NCBI GenBank assembly: GCA_022495005.1
Contig: JAGYXB010001403.1
Span: forward strand, 455,062-519,061
Origin: Rhyacophila brunnea
Taxonomy: Eukaryota; Arthropoda; Insecta; Trichoptera; Rhyacophilidae
Direction: 5' to 3'
Length of the DNA: 64,000 bases
The notes under the pieces were generated by a model. That model saw only the letters and a list, made by a program, of their open reading frames with translations, did no database searches and was not told the DNA's origin. Positions 22,833 to 34,130 of the stretch are shown here, piece after piece. How positions within the stretch are numbered: the stretch's first letter is position 1; the number at the start of each line of letters is the position of its first letter. The translations under genes were made by a program, and so were the position numbers.

Positions 22833-23190
22833 CAATGACATTATTAATGGACAACGCACTCAATACAGTAGCTAGCAAGTAAATTCGCGCATAGCGATAT
22901 TCGCACGTGTATAAGTAGACGTGACGCAATTTCCATTATGCGATATCACTCATCGGGAATTTATAGCAATATCACCTTTATTGTAATGGCGTTAGAACAG
23001 TGTTTCATTTCATTTGAGCGAACCCGTTCGAACCGAACCATTCGGCAGACCCGACAACAAGTATTGGGAATTTATAGCAATATCACCTTTATTGTAATGG
23101 CGTTAGAACAGATTATGCCATTCGGCAGACCCGACAAAAAAGTGAGTGTCATTACTTTTTTCAGATGCTTCGTCCATATTAAAGTCATTG
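22833..23190. mobile_element. hAT-like MITE (family hAT-F), copy 2, with 8-bp TSD
   Basis: Termini 'caatgacattattaatgga' and the complement-like 'tccatattaaagtcattg' bound a 358-bp element. The 8-bp site 'cccaaata' is duplicated perfectly at 22825-22832 and 23191-23198. The interior closely follows the copy at 10498-10889, including the repeated 'atatcacctttattgtaatg' segment. The open frame at 22938-23306 lies inside it and is not a gene. Confidence 0.88.
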
Positions 23191-23279
23191 CCCAAATAGT
23201 ACGCACTTTGAGTCTAGCGACGAGCACCTGGCTTGTAGCTATAACTATAACTAACACTGTAACACTGAGTTGTTGCGAC

Positions 23280-23698
23280 CAGAGGGTTGGAGCGGACCCT
23301 TTTTGAGTTGCTCTGCTCCAGTTCCTCTCCGGGACCTAATTCTTGCTCCAGCTCCGTTACAGGATCTGCTCTGCTCCGGTTTTATATGTAATAGTTATTA
23401 TATATACACAAATGTTAAAATAAGGTATATTATTCGTCTTTTTCATTAATAATTATATTTAACAAAATTACCGACAGAAAATCGCCTTTTATTATCTGCC
23501 TAAAAAGTGAGGTTATTTATCACTCGGCATTGTTGCTGTATTTCAAATAATTCCAGTGTTGCAAAGTGTAAAACATAATATTTTCATTGGATTTTAGGAC
23601 GAAAATTTTATAATAATAAAACATCCGGAGCAGTGAAGCACTACACATTTTCGGTGCTCTGGCTCCGCTCCTGTTTCGAGCTCCGCTCCAACGCTCTG
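23280..23698. mobile_element. hAT-like MITE with GGAGC-rich ends and 8-bp TSD
   Basis: Ends are 'cagagggttggagcgga' and its near-perfect complement 'tccgctccaacgctctg'. The 8-bp site 'gttgcgac' is duplicated perfectly at 23272-23279 and 23699-23706. Both subterminal regions carry repeated gctcc/ggagc words (for example 'gctctgctccagttcctc' and 'gctctgctccgg'), as expected of clustered transposase binding sites in hAT elements. The centre is AT-rich and non-coding. Confidence 0.85.
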
Positions 23699-24464
23699 GT
23701 TGCGACTGCTTGCATTCACAAAAGTGGATATCGAATGAGCGGGGTCTATCGGTTATAATTATTAGAATCATACAGCGTCAGAATATTGAAGTAAACATTG
23801 AATGCCCAATTAGTTGCATCAATAATTCATGAGTGCAGATGGATCTTCTACTGACATGCATTGAGTGTCGTAGAATGCCGAGAGGAGTATGGCCAACCCG
23901 TTGAGAAAGCTGTTTGACAGTAATATTATCCTTGGGTCATGATCCTCAACCATGAGGGTATGATAATGAATAATAAGAATAATAAGAAGAACGATCCATT
24001 AAATAGATAATTTCATCAATTTTCGTGGCCGATTGCCTAATCTCGGTCCGACGCCATTTTCTTGGTCTACAATAATAATATAGTTGCTAACTGTTTGTCT
24101 TTTATCGTCATTCTTTTCGACAGGAGACTTGGTTTTGTTGCATTCTACAGATTACATAATCTCTACTCTATAAATAATACTTTCTAAAAACATCCGCATT
24201 AATTATTAGTAACTACTACTCCTAGTAATTGTATTGTAAAAAACGAGGTGGGTCTATTATTGGAAGGTAGGTAATTTACTATTGAAAGATAAGGATTTTA
24301 GTCATTATGGCTGTACGATTCATCTAGAAGAGGACGAGAAATAAACTTGTCTTAAATATTCCATCTTCTTAAATAATGTATATTTTTTTAATCCTGGGGG
24401 GAGAGTAAAAGTTATAAAACCAATGGGTACAACCAAGATATGGCACAATATATTATATTTTAAT

Positions 24465-24895
24465 ACATACATAACTTGAAAAACACCTCAGATACCTACT
24501 AGAAAAAAATATATTTGAAAAAATACGAAACTCGACGGGATTTGAACCCGTATAACCATTGGTGTCACGCCAATCCATGCATTAACCAATTATGCTACGA
24601 GCCTCCTATCTAATGACGACAATTTAAACTAGTAGGTTATATACATGAAATGCTTATCAATATTGACTATCGATTTTTGTGTATTAAATCAATGAATATT
24701 AATTACCTTAATAATTACTAATCGACGCCCGGCTCTCGCCAAATATTTTTAGTTATAACGTCTACTTAGGTATATTATATCTGAGGTGTTTTTCAAGTTA
24801 TGTATGTTCAATATATGGAATGTTACATCCTCAAAATCTTGTGAATTATTCATTTGAATGTAAGAAATGGTTTATTAAATATTTTAATACATTTA
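24465..24895 (-). repeat. Family B copy
   Basis: On the minus strand the element reads terminal module, body, then a tRNA-like module (24603 to 24531) with A box 'tagcataattggttaatg' and a canonical-looking B box 'gggttcaaatccc'. The segment 'acataacttgaaaaacacct' at 24470 is repeated in inverted orientation at 24783-24802, so the copy is bounded by inverted repeats. Its tRNA-like module is the best preserved of the minus-strand copies. Confidence 0.65.
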
Positions 24896-26080
24896 GATTG
24901 GTCAGGTTTATCAATACTACTAAATTGAGATTTTCAAACATATCAAAGTGCAACGACTATTGATGTGAAAGCCCAAGGGTATCAGATCTACCTTTTGTCT
25001 GGCTCCATTGCTGCATTTTCTGAATCGAGTCTGTGACTTCTAACTCCGCCTTTGTGGATTATCCCCAGATCCCGCGAGAAATCGCGTGCCGGCTGATTTG
25101 TTGGCTGACACATTCAACACAAGCAGAATTTGTGATCTCTGATCTCACAAATAGACGTTCATTTTAACATGTCTATGTTATTCCCAAACGGATTCAGCCG
25201 TCAGAGAAGGATAAACATTAACGAGGTTAGTATTTCAATGTTTTACCAGCCATATACTGGCAACAAATTAGTTTCAGCTTCAATTTGGAAAAGTGTTAGC
25301 AACTTAGCAGGTATTGGAGTAAAAATCATCTAAAAATAATTAATACTTAATGCTTATTTACTAATTACAATATTCAACAGTCCACATGACCTTGGATTTA
25401 TGTCATTTTTGGTATATTGTCTTCAACAACATTTTCCCATTCTTATCTGGATAGTCTTAAAGGCAATAAGTATTGTGCTAGATTTTCTCAATACTTCAAA
25501 ATGTCCAGAAACTACAATTTCAAAAAAATAAAGTACTTAATTCTTTTAAACATCGTTCTCACGACAACAACAATTGAAAAGACATTGTTTCGCAATTAAT
25601 AAAAATAATTCAGAATAATTCAGGTGAGAATTAGGGGAAAGGGACAACTGGGCGCCGCACTGTCCAATGAAATAAATAGGCGTTCGTTACGAGGAATTTA
25701 ATCAGTTTATATCTACTACTTAAGTAGTTTTATTTAATTTTGCTCTTGACATAATGTTTTTTATTGCAGATTGAAAATTATCATGCCTGAGGCTTTATAT
25801 AAAAATAAAAGTACTCTCTAATCGTTGAAACTTAAACTTGTGCATATTTAAATTATCACCAAATATTAAATACCAATATAATAATTGAAATACAAATAAT
25901 GACAATAAATATATATTTTAAAAGTAGTATAATTCACGAACGTCTATATATTTTCAAATTTCATTCGATTGCGTGGCGCCCAGTTGTCCCAGAGCCGAAT
26001 CGTCTTTGACCCAGAATTAGTTATACATAACTATGTAAGATTTATTGTATTTGTAAATATTATGGTACCTACCTACAAAA
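24896..26080. other. Unassigned stretch
   Basis: The part at 24990-25210 is less AT-rich and could be decayed coding repeat, but no domain could be read on either strand. The remainder is AT-rich. Confidence 0.35.
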
Positions 26081-26496
26081 CGTCAGCACCATGGCCCCCA
26101 CAAAGGGGGGCTGACATGGCTCTGGTCTGGGGGGCCGGCCTTAAAAGGGGCCCGGTGTGGCGGGTCGACCAGATTTGTGAGATAAACGCACATTAAAAGT
26201 TTGGCCAAATGGTAAAAAAAGTCGCCTGCAGCGCTGGTTTACATATTAACATTTTAAAATATGCGGTTAGGTATGCGATAATTTTTTTTAATATTGTGTG
26301 TCGTTACTCGACCACTCCATAATTCAAGTAGATGTTTTCAAAAATACAAAAAATCGCTAAAATTATACTCAATACCCATAATTTTACTTCAAACACCATG
26401 TGGAAAATGCTTGTATAGCGTCACATTGCACTTTTCACCTTATTCACCTTTGTGGATTTTTTACCATTTTAGGATATGGGGGCCATGGTCAGCACG
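26081..26496. mobile_element. Candidate inverted-repeat element with CCATGGCCCCCA arms
   Basis: The 12-mer 'ccatggccccca' at 26089-26100 is matched by its complement at 26477-26488, and both are followed outward by a GC-AC/GT type continuation ('cgtcagca' and 'tcagcacg'). The left interior is strikingly GC-rich for the window. No TSD could be fixed. A transposon origin is inferred from the inverted ends alone. Confidence 0.42.
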
Positions 26497-26619
26497 TTTA
26501 TTTTCAAACGAATCTGGAGTTATATTGTAGCTTTTTATGAGTATCTAATTTTTAGTTGTTTAAGATATTCGAAAAACGTTAGTTTTAATGCCATAATTAT
26601 GCGTATTTTGTAAGCTATA

Positions 26620-26673
26620 ATGTGATTTCAAAAATGATAGACTTAGTAAGAAAATGTTAAGTTTGCAACACTG
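26620..26673. mobile_element. Solo right end of a CAGTGTTGCC-type hAT
   Basis: The stretch 'aagaaaatgttaagtttgca' ending in 'acactg' parallels the right termini at 18361-18418 and 39450-39504. No left partner was located. Confidence 0.45.
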
Positions 26674-27606
26674 GTCGTTTTCGGAATCTTCAGGATCTTC
26701 TTCGTATTGCATCAAGCAAAGGTAAAAAGTGTATCACTATTCCCACTTCAAGATAAATGATATGGACCTGCACTGTGTAAAGTATTTTAAATGAATTGAT
26801 AGAGAAAATATTTATCAAATATATTATGTAATTTTTGTTCAGTTATTATTATGAGTCAATTTACTGGTGTTATCACTGCCTCCTCACAAGTGGTACGATA
26901 ATAAAAAAATAAATAAAACGACTGACGATTACGCCTCTTGGAAAATTTGTTAATAATATTTTACTTTCTACCAGAGTTTATGACCCTTATAGTTTTGTAG
27001 AGTCATTGTTTTGTTTGTCGTATAAAATTTTGTTTGAATGATATTATAATATACTTACATAATATTATTTTAAAAAATGTAATGCGGTGAAGCGTTCTTG
27101 TAATAAAGGTGATTTGCATTATGTATGATAAAAGTAATTTATTCCTGAATATATTCTCAAATCCCATACGTCTACTATTAATAATTTTAATTAATGTCGC
27201 TGCAATGATTAAGCTAATTTCCATTATTATGATTAAAAAATATGCCTGGGGGAATTAAAATAATTACACTCCGTTTTGTTCGCGAGGTAAAAATAGAAAT
27301 CCAATTAAAGATTCAATTTCATTTACGCATACTGGTAATTTTCTTGTTTAAAAGCTTGTGGGCTAAACGAGCTTTCGGTTTAATGATGCCAATTTACTAA
27401 TGTTTATGATACTTATACATTTTGAATTCAGTAGCCAGAGTAGAATAAATTTCATTATTGTAATTGTGTAATTATTCACCAAGGGCAGGCATACAACTGC
27501 CAGAATATCCTCAATAATTAATGTATGTAGGAAAATTAATTTTTAGCATAAACAGATTTCTAGATGTAGTTAATTTTCAAAGGATATTATTCGGTATATA
27601 TTATGC
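26674..27606. other. Unassigned AT-rich stretch
   Basis: No supported feature. The open frame at 27003-27224 has no recognisable motif. Confidence 0.35.
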
Positions 27607-28334
27607 AATAATTATTTAAATACATAAGTTAATGTAGTATGATTAAACCCTTCACAATTACATAATACTCGTAAATGAATTTGTATTTCATGTTTGTTTC
27701 ATTTATGTTTAAAAAATATTTTTTATTAACTATTTTTTTTATTCAATGAATAATTCAGAAGATTTTTTCTATTGGTTATAATATATTTTCTCAGAAGTGT
27801 TTTAAAAATTATATATGTTCAATAAATAATTAGAATGTTACATTCTTAAATCTTGTGAATTATTCGTCGAATAAAAAAATAGTTGTTAGCAAGATCAAGT
27901 ACATTACAACAAAAAAACTTGGAGTGATCCTTGATGTCGGTTAGTAATTAAAGTAATACCTACATTGATTTAAAATACAAAAGCCGATCGCCAATAGTAA
28001 CTCAATTTGGAAAGCGCTTCAGAAAGTATTAAGAGCCATTAGTTAAAATTTATCGCAATTAGGTATGACGCTTATAGCATAGTGATCTATGTGCATGGGA
28101 ACGAAACCCGAGAGATGCAGGTTCGATTCCTCCTGGGTGTCTTACTTTTTTCAAAAAAAGATTTTTTCTGTTTATAATATTTTCTCAGAAGTGTTTTTAA
28201 AATTATAAAATAATTATTTAAATAAATAAGTTAATATCATATGATTAAACCCTTCATAATTGCCTAATATGGATTTAAATGAATTTGTATTTCATGGTTG
28301 TTTCATTTTTGTTTAAAAATTATTTTTTATATTA
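27607..28334 (+). repeat. Family B copy between direct repeats of about 120 bp
   Basis: The outer segments 27607-27729 and 28209-28334 are direct repeats sharing 'aataattatttaaata', 'gattaaacccttca' and 'gaatttgtatttcatg'. Between them are the inverted termini of family B (near 27735 and near 27845-27890), the body, and a tRNA-like module at about 28068-28141 with a canonical B box 'ggttcgattcc'. The 'ttttctcagaagtgtttt' segment occurs both before the body and after the tRNA-like module, so this copy has internal direct repeats as well. LTR-like flanks, or a tandem duplication, could explain the outer pair. Confidence 0.65.
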
Positions 28335-28690
28335 GGTACTGACCTTAAAACTTTGTAAATGTATATGTATCAAATGATAAATTAATATCGCGTTAATAAA
28401 CTATTCAGCAGTTGAATATGTATTAACAGCGGAAACTGGTATACACCTGTTAGTAATTTGTTACAAATAAAATGTGAAACAGGCAGGTAGATACAATAAA
28501 ACTAAATTAATACATATTTTATTTAACTATTATGACTTCCACCATGAAATAACAGAAATGATTTTATTATCTGTAACTTACACTTTATTAACTGACCTGG
28601 GATTCACGTAGTAGAACTTCATTATATGTAATGGAGAGAACCAACCGTTAATATTCAACAGTTTCCACTGGAGCGTCACGTATTCTAATG

Positions 28691-28763
28691 GCTCGGCTAG
28701 CTGAGTCGATAGAGCATGAGGCTCTTAGTCTCAGGGTCGTGGTTTCAAGCCCCACGTTGGGCG
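28691..28763 (+). tRNA. tRNA-Lys(CTT)-like sequence, probably a pseudogene
   Basis: The 73-nt segment has the layout of an animal tRNA-Lys with anticodon CTT: acceptor arms 'gctcggc' and 'gttgggc', D-arm 'gctgagtcgatagagc', anticodon loop 'ctcttag', and a T-arm around 'tttcaag'. About seven positions differ from the usual metazoan tRNA-Lys sequence as I know it. One breaks the D stem (G opposite G) and another breaks the last T-stem pair, and the B box reads 'gtttcaagccc'. No intron or following T-run terminator is evident. It may be a retro-copied or decayed tRNA rather than a working gene. Confidence 0.6.
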
Positions 28764-29266
28764 CCATTGTTACGAACAGGATAGTTACATATATATACTA
28801 GTAGATTAATCACCTTACCTTCCATCTAACTGAGTTTTTAGTGGTTTTAACACAAATGTTCATGGGCATGGGCCCATAGTGGATATACTTATTCCGATTA
28901 AATTGACATATTATTATTCAGCTGTCAATGTTCTTATTGTAACTATTGAAATATATATCTATCAATAAATTTATAAGGTTACTTATATATTATAATGGTG
29001 CAATGCTGAATATAATATTAGTTTTGCATTTTTTTATAATAATTAAATAAAAATAACAATTATTATTTTTAAAGATTTGTGAATTAGATTCTATTAAATA
29101 TTGATTATAAATACAGGATGTTGTTTGATCTGGTGTAAAGATTCAATTATTGGACGTATGGCTACAACCATTTCTCGTTAACTATTGTGCAAAGGCAATC
29201 CCTAGGAGCAAAATGGTAATTTGATCTCACATGAAATTTTGGCATAATCGAACGGATGTCCTAGGG
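28764..29266. other. Unassigned AT-rich stretch
   Basis: No supported feature. Confidence 0.35.
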
Positions 29267-29790
29267 CAGCGATGGCAAATATGTATCACGCGTGCCTAAC
29301 TTGGCACGATAAAAGTTTTCGATGACAGACCAAAAAAATAGATCCTTTTATTCTTCTAATATTCAAAACGTTTATAGCGGGAAAATATAAAATCAAAGTG
29401 AACTCATGTTGATGTATATGTACCTACTGAAATTATTGATTTCTAATATAATCCTATTTGGACTGTGAAAGTTGTAAACACTGAAAACATGGAATAGCAT
29501 GCCTAATACTTACATATCTGTTAAAAAAACTAGCAATCTCGTTATTGACCATTTTTGATTCCGCGTACAGTCATGTGAAAGTATTTGTTTCTATATTGAA
29601 TCATTTACATTCAAAGACTGTAAGTAGGTTGACAAAGAAAGATTCAGCAGCATGTATTAATTTGCAATCAACGAGATATCAGTCTGAAAGTTTCGCAAAT
29701 AACATGAAACAAAAAACCTCAAACACAAATTATTGTGTTATTAAATGTTTTTATATTTCCTTTCATTTTATGTGTACCATTTTTTGGTAA
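29267..29790 (+). mobile_element. hAT element remnant (left end plus transposase tail)
   Basis: The sequence at 29267, 'cagcgatggcaaatatgt' followed by 'cacgcgtgcc', resembles the left terminus of a widespread hAT group. A transposase C-terminal fragment follows on the same strand. No right terminus or TSD was found, so the element is internally deleted and decayed. Confidence 0.5.
29560..29724 (+). pseudogene. hAT transposase C-terminal fragment
   Basis: Residues 6-60 of the small open frame starting at 29545 read 'LNHLHSKTVSRLTKKDSA' and then 'CINLQSTRYQS' and 'MKQKTSN'. This pattern (I-x-SK-x-x-SRLT, C-x-x-L-x-x-T-x-Y, M-x-x-Q) is the end of the dimerisation domain in domesticated-type and ZBED-related hAT transposases. 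In intact proteins this helical region holds the transposase dimer together. The catalytic D-D-E region and BED finger are absent, so this is a dead remnant. The assignment is from memory of the family pattern, without alignment. Confidence 0.5.
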
Positions 29791-31789
29791 TGATATAGTA
29801 AGATCTTATTGGAATATATCTAAATATAATATATAAATAATAAATACGCAGGTAGGTATTTAAATACTGAATGCGAATAAGCAAATAATTTATAGATTGG
29901 ATATAGGTTTGAATTTCTTCAACTTCAATGACGGTGGCGTGTATAATTTATTCTAAAATTAAAATATTATTGATTGGAAATAAATGAAATTATTAAAAAA
30001 TGCTATTTAATTTATACCTACTGTGTAACGTAAAAATGAAAATTCATTCAAAAACGAAACTTATAATTTATATTTTTCAAAGGATTTTATTTCAATCCTG
30101 TGGAAGTAAACTGAGCTAAATGTATAAAATAATTATTATCACTCTGAGTTTATCGCGGTAAAAATTCTTTTCCGCCAAAATTCTGAAATTTTCTGCTTTT
30201 TTAAATCCCCATAGCAGATAATCCTTCCGCGGATCAAAGGCGGCAAACGCCATTCCTCGTAATTAGTCGTCCCCCTGTGAACGACTTTAACGACTAATTT
30301 AAAAAAATCCCGCCATATAAATTCAAAAAACGAAATGGAAATTATATTTCGCTAACGACAGAGGCGTTTCGTAAAAAAAATGAAAAACTATTCATTACAG
30401 AGACGATGATCTTTACAACCTAATTTAACAAATTATTCGAACTGAGCAAAGTGGCCAATATTATAATTATTAGGTACATCATAAATATTATTGAATTTTA
30501 TTTACAGGCATGGGGGAGATTTGCTTAACTTTTTAATTTGCATGCGTTTTGTTTGTCATTTGTGTCTATTTTTTATTTATATACTTATATAGTTTCAGGC
30601 ATGAATGCTAAATGGACTTTTATCCTTGATATATTTATGATTCACAATTGTATACATACAGATTGGCAAAGAGACTTTTGGGTTTTGGCAAGTAATATAA
30701 ATGCTTAATTATTTTATTGAAAATACAGTTAGAGTGCTGCAAGTATAACGTGAAGCGTGGCCGTTTCGAGAACTACAATACTCCTTAGCCCTTTCCTCTT
30801 CTTTTTCCTGTTCGTCATCATTCGACGTTCATTATTTGTGCGTGCTGCAAGTTCGTGTAAAGTGTTTAATAAACGATTAATAATGTAAAAAGTGTTAGCA
30901 GGAAGATTTTAAGTCAAGTTATAACCTACTGTAAAGAAGGAAAACAACAAAATGAACTCATTGGGCCTATAAATAAGGTCGATGATAGAGTCGCTGCAAT
31001 GACAGCTAGATATTCTTTGGAACTTCAGTGTTACCATATAACTAAACATATCCCGACAGATTGGACAAATATTGTCGTCTGGTATTTATTGTATTCAATA
31101 TTCACATTCTGAATCAAAGTAGATAAAAAAAAGTCTCATAATACTGGCAATCCTTTCATATTATATCACAGCGCCACGACGATGGCCATGACACTTTCAC
31201 TTATGATTTTCGCAGTCTACTGAAAAAAACTTTTGGAATAGTAGATATTTATTGTAATGGATAGGCAGATTGATATGTTATCACATCGAAATATTTTTCG
31301 ATTTAGGTAAAAAATGTAGAAGTAGGAAATCATTGCTTAGCAATCAATTCTCGGTAAGAATTTAGTAGACAAATAAGTACTGGTAAATATATAGAGTACA
31401 TACTTGTAGTATGTGTGTCGCGATGAGATTTTTAAGTAGTTTTTTTCTATTAAAAATTCGCTTGACATCTACATAAAGATATACATAGAGAAAGGAAGAA
31501 AATTACACACACATGTTAATTGAATATAGATTGAAAAAATTGTCTGTGTAGCATACAGTGAACTATATTTAAATAACTGGTTCTTGTGTCACGGATACAA
31601 TGTGCCTTTATTTTTCTTTTTGCTAATACGGTTTTAAAATAAAGCTATGTTAAAGAAAAATTATATATAATATGATGGTCAAATAAACGTAAGATAGATT
31701 TGTCAATGAATGTGCACGCACACAGGACGTATGAATGGATTATTTATTACATGGCACGTCTATTTATATGATAAGAAAATTTAACAATA
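29791..31789. other. Unassigned stretch
   Basis: Mostly AT-rich. A modestly GC-richer patch lies at 30200-30310 and another at 30740-30870; neither has a readable product. Confidence 0.35.
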
Positions 31790-31879
31790 CGGTTTTCCCT
31801 TTGAACCGTGGCGACCCCTTTTGACGCATTTAATACTAGATTAGGGGGACTGTTTTGTTTCCGTCCTGGCACGCCACTG
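31790..31879. mobile_element. Solo right end of a hAT element
   Basis: The segment ends in 'cgtcctggcacgccactg' at 31879, the complement of a common hAT start CAGTGGCGTGCC. No left partner or TSD was identified. Confidence 0.4.
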
Positions 31880-31982
31880 GCACTCGACAATGAAGTGACT
31901 GCAGTAAAGTGGTTGCAGTGAACCGCCACTTGGTTGGCGGGAGAAAAAATCGAAGAAAAGGCGGCAAACGAAGCGGCGTTAG

Positions 31983-32060
31983 CAGTGTTGCCAACGCTAG
32001 AGGATTAAGGGAAAGTTACGGCCGACCGGAAATGGCTGGTTTCGAACAGACTTTATATTG
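31983..32060. mobile_element. Possible left end of a CAGTGTTGCC-type hAT
   Basis: The sequence 'cagtgttgccaacgctag' at 31983 matches the left-terminal consensus implied by the element at 38663-39504. Its right partner was not found. Confidence 0.35.
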
Positions 32061-33829
32061 GATACCGCAGGGCGATATTAAATTTTGTATATAGCAGCAA
32101 GGATAATAATGCAGGTGCCATAGGTTTAAAGAGTAATTTTGCGAATTCAATATTTTAGGTATATAAATAAAATTACCGTTTAAAATACATAAACATTGTG
32201 TTACTATTAATTTATATAATCTAGGGATTTTACGAAATACTAATTGAAAATGATTTGCGTGTTGACGAAAGTAGTAATTAAGGGGGATGCTTCTACCTAC
32301 CAGAGGCACCTGCGGAAAATACGAAGCTTTCAATTTGAGACATTTTTTTTGACAGTTTACAATTTAAACTGTATTATTTATAGATATATATATATATCTG
32401 AAAACATTAAAAAAAATATTTTTTATTTTAAATCAAAGATTGATAAAATTTACAATTGTAAAAAAATGTGAATTTGTTACATATTTACGTACTCAGTTAC
32501 GTTATTATTACATTATATTTTATGGTCATATTTATTATTAAAATTTAGTTTATTAAGTTTTCAATTTTTTCTCGTACAGATCTATGACTAATTCATAGTT
32601 TTATTATTTTTTATATCTATTTTAAAAAACATCGATTTTAATAAAAATATAATTGTGTATCACTTGAAATCCTTTTTATTTATATCAAATCAAGTTTAAA
32701 TATTGTGACCATACCTAAATAAGATTTCATATAAATCGAGTTTAAAGTTAAATGTCCGATTGCAAATTTTAATTACATAACCGTTTTTAATATTGTGTAA
32801 ATGGGGTCATAATTATTATTAATATTTCATTATTACTATTTCTATTTATTTATTCTAATGAATGTTTATAGTGTTTGCAGCAACAAAAGTGACACTAAAA
32901 TGTTCAAATTATACACATTCCTATGAAAATAAGAAGCAATATTATATAAAAAAAACTTGAGTATAAGCTTGTAGAATAAATTAATGCAAGTCGTTTTCTT
33001 CTTTTATTGAAAAAATTGTAATTAAATCCCAGAGTACAAGTATGAATGTATCTCTAATGCTAAATGACTTGTTACTAAATGTATCATTATCGTTAGCAGA
33101 TGATCTTTATTTACTAAGATAAATGACAGAAAAATATTATATTATTATAAAAACATATTAAGATAAGCTTATTTTAGCTTCTGTTTTATACATGATACTT
33201 ACTGGATGGCAGAGGATTATTTATTGGGTGAAAAAGTGGGTGTAGCTTAATAAGTCTCAGATAAACAAACCAAGACGCTCAGACCTCAGACCCCAAACAA
33301 ACACAATATTCACGGAGAAATCGAAAAAATATTGACGAAAATGTGAGACTGATAGAGTATTTTCGATGCCGAAAATGGGAGATAATAATATTGTTCACAG
33401 AAATCTTCGATTTGTTATTGATCTGTTGATGTTTGTGTTGATTTATCTGAAGCGTAATACATTTTTCTCTTCCTGTCCTATGACCTCTGAATGACCATGG
33501 ATATTAGAAAAAGGCTTTGTCGAACATATTTGCTACTAAACTTCGCTGCAAGTTATTTCATAAAAAACATATTATAATATTATTACATTAGCGACGAAGA
33601 TCACAATATTTGTCACATTAAATCGCCGATGAAAAATTCGCAAAAAAACACATATTGAAAGTAAACACGAAAGTGAGTAATAATGTTCTCCCGGAAGAAG
33701 AATCACACAAAAAATCACCGGGAATATCTCCAAATGTAAAAATAAGAAAAAAAACATTTCGCAAAAAATGAGTTTCGGTCGGATTTAGCAGACATTTAAT
33801 AACGTGAAACATAACCGCGAGAAATATAT
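32061..33829. other. Unassigned AT-rich stretch
   Basis: No supported feature. Minus-strand open frames at 33572-33908 run into the GC-rich island but show no known domain. Confidence 0.35.
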
Positions 33830-34130
33830 TTTTTTGGTGTTTTTCCCGTCGATCGCGCTTTCCCAGTTCGGTCGTGCGGAATCGAAAGGTGACCCCCACC
33901 TCTGCCAAACTACACCGAATTCATTTCACCTACGCCCACCGATTCGCTCGCTCACTTCCGACTAGGCCTACGCCCCCCTGTTGATCCCCCGAACCATCCC
34001 TCCGACCGTACTCCCGAGAGGCATCATCCGCCCTTTTTACAAACTCAACGCTAATTTGCATTCGTAAAAAGTGTAGTGACTCATTAAACGAGTGAACTCG
34101 AACTTAACCCTATCGTGTGCACAATGAAGA
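33830..34130. promoter_or_regulatory. GC-rich island, possible promoter or 5' UTR
   Basis: This is one of the few GC-rich, CpG-containing stretches in the window that is not explained by a repeat. It has C-rich pyrimidine runs ('cctacgcccccctgttgat', 'ccatccctccgaccg') and many CG dinucleotides. Downstream on the plus strand, an ATG near 34123 in a good context ('cacaatgaagatggcc') opens only 15 codons (MKMADIQSTFENTNF) before a stop. No TATA box or convincing splice donor is evident. A promoter or untranslated first exon is an inference from composition only; a decayed GC-rich repeat is the alternative. Confidence 0.28.

Noticed and set aside
22938..23306. 122-codon open frame with repeated protein segments
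   Set aside because: It lies mainly inside a hAT MITE; the repeated residues come from the internal DNA repeat of that element.
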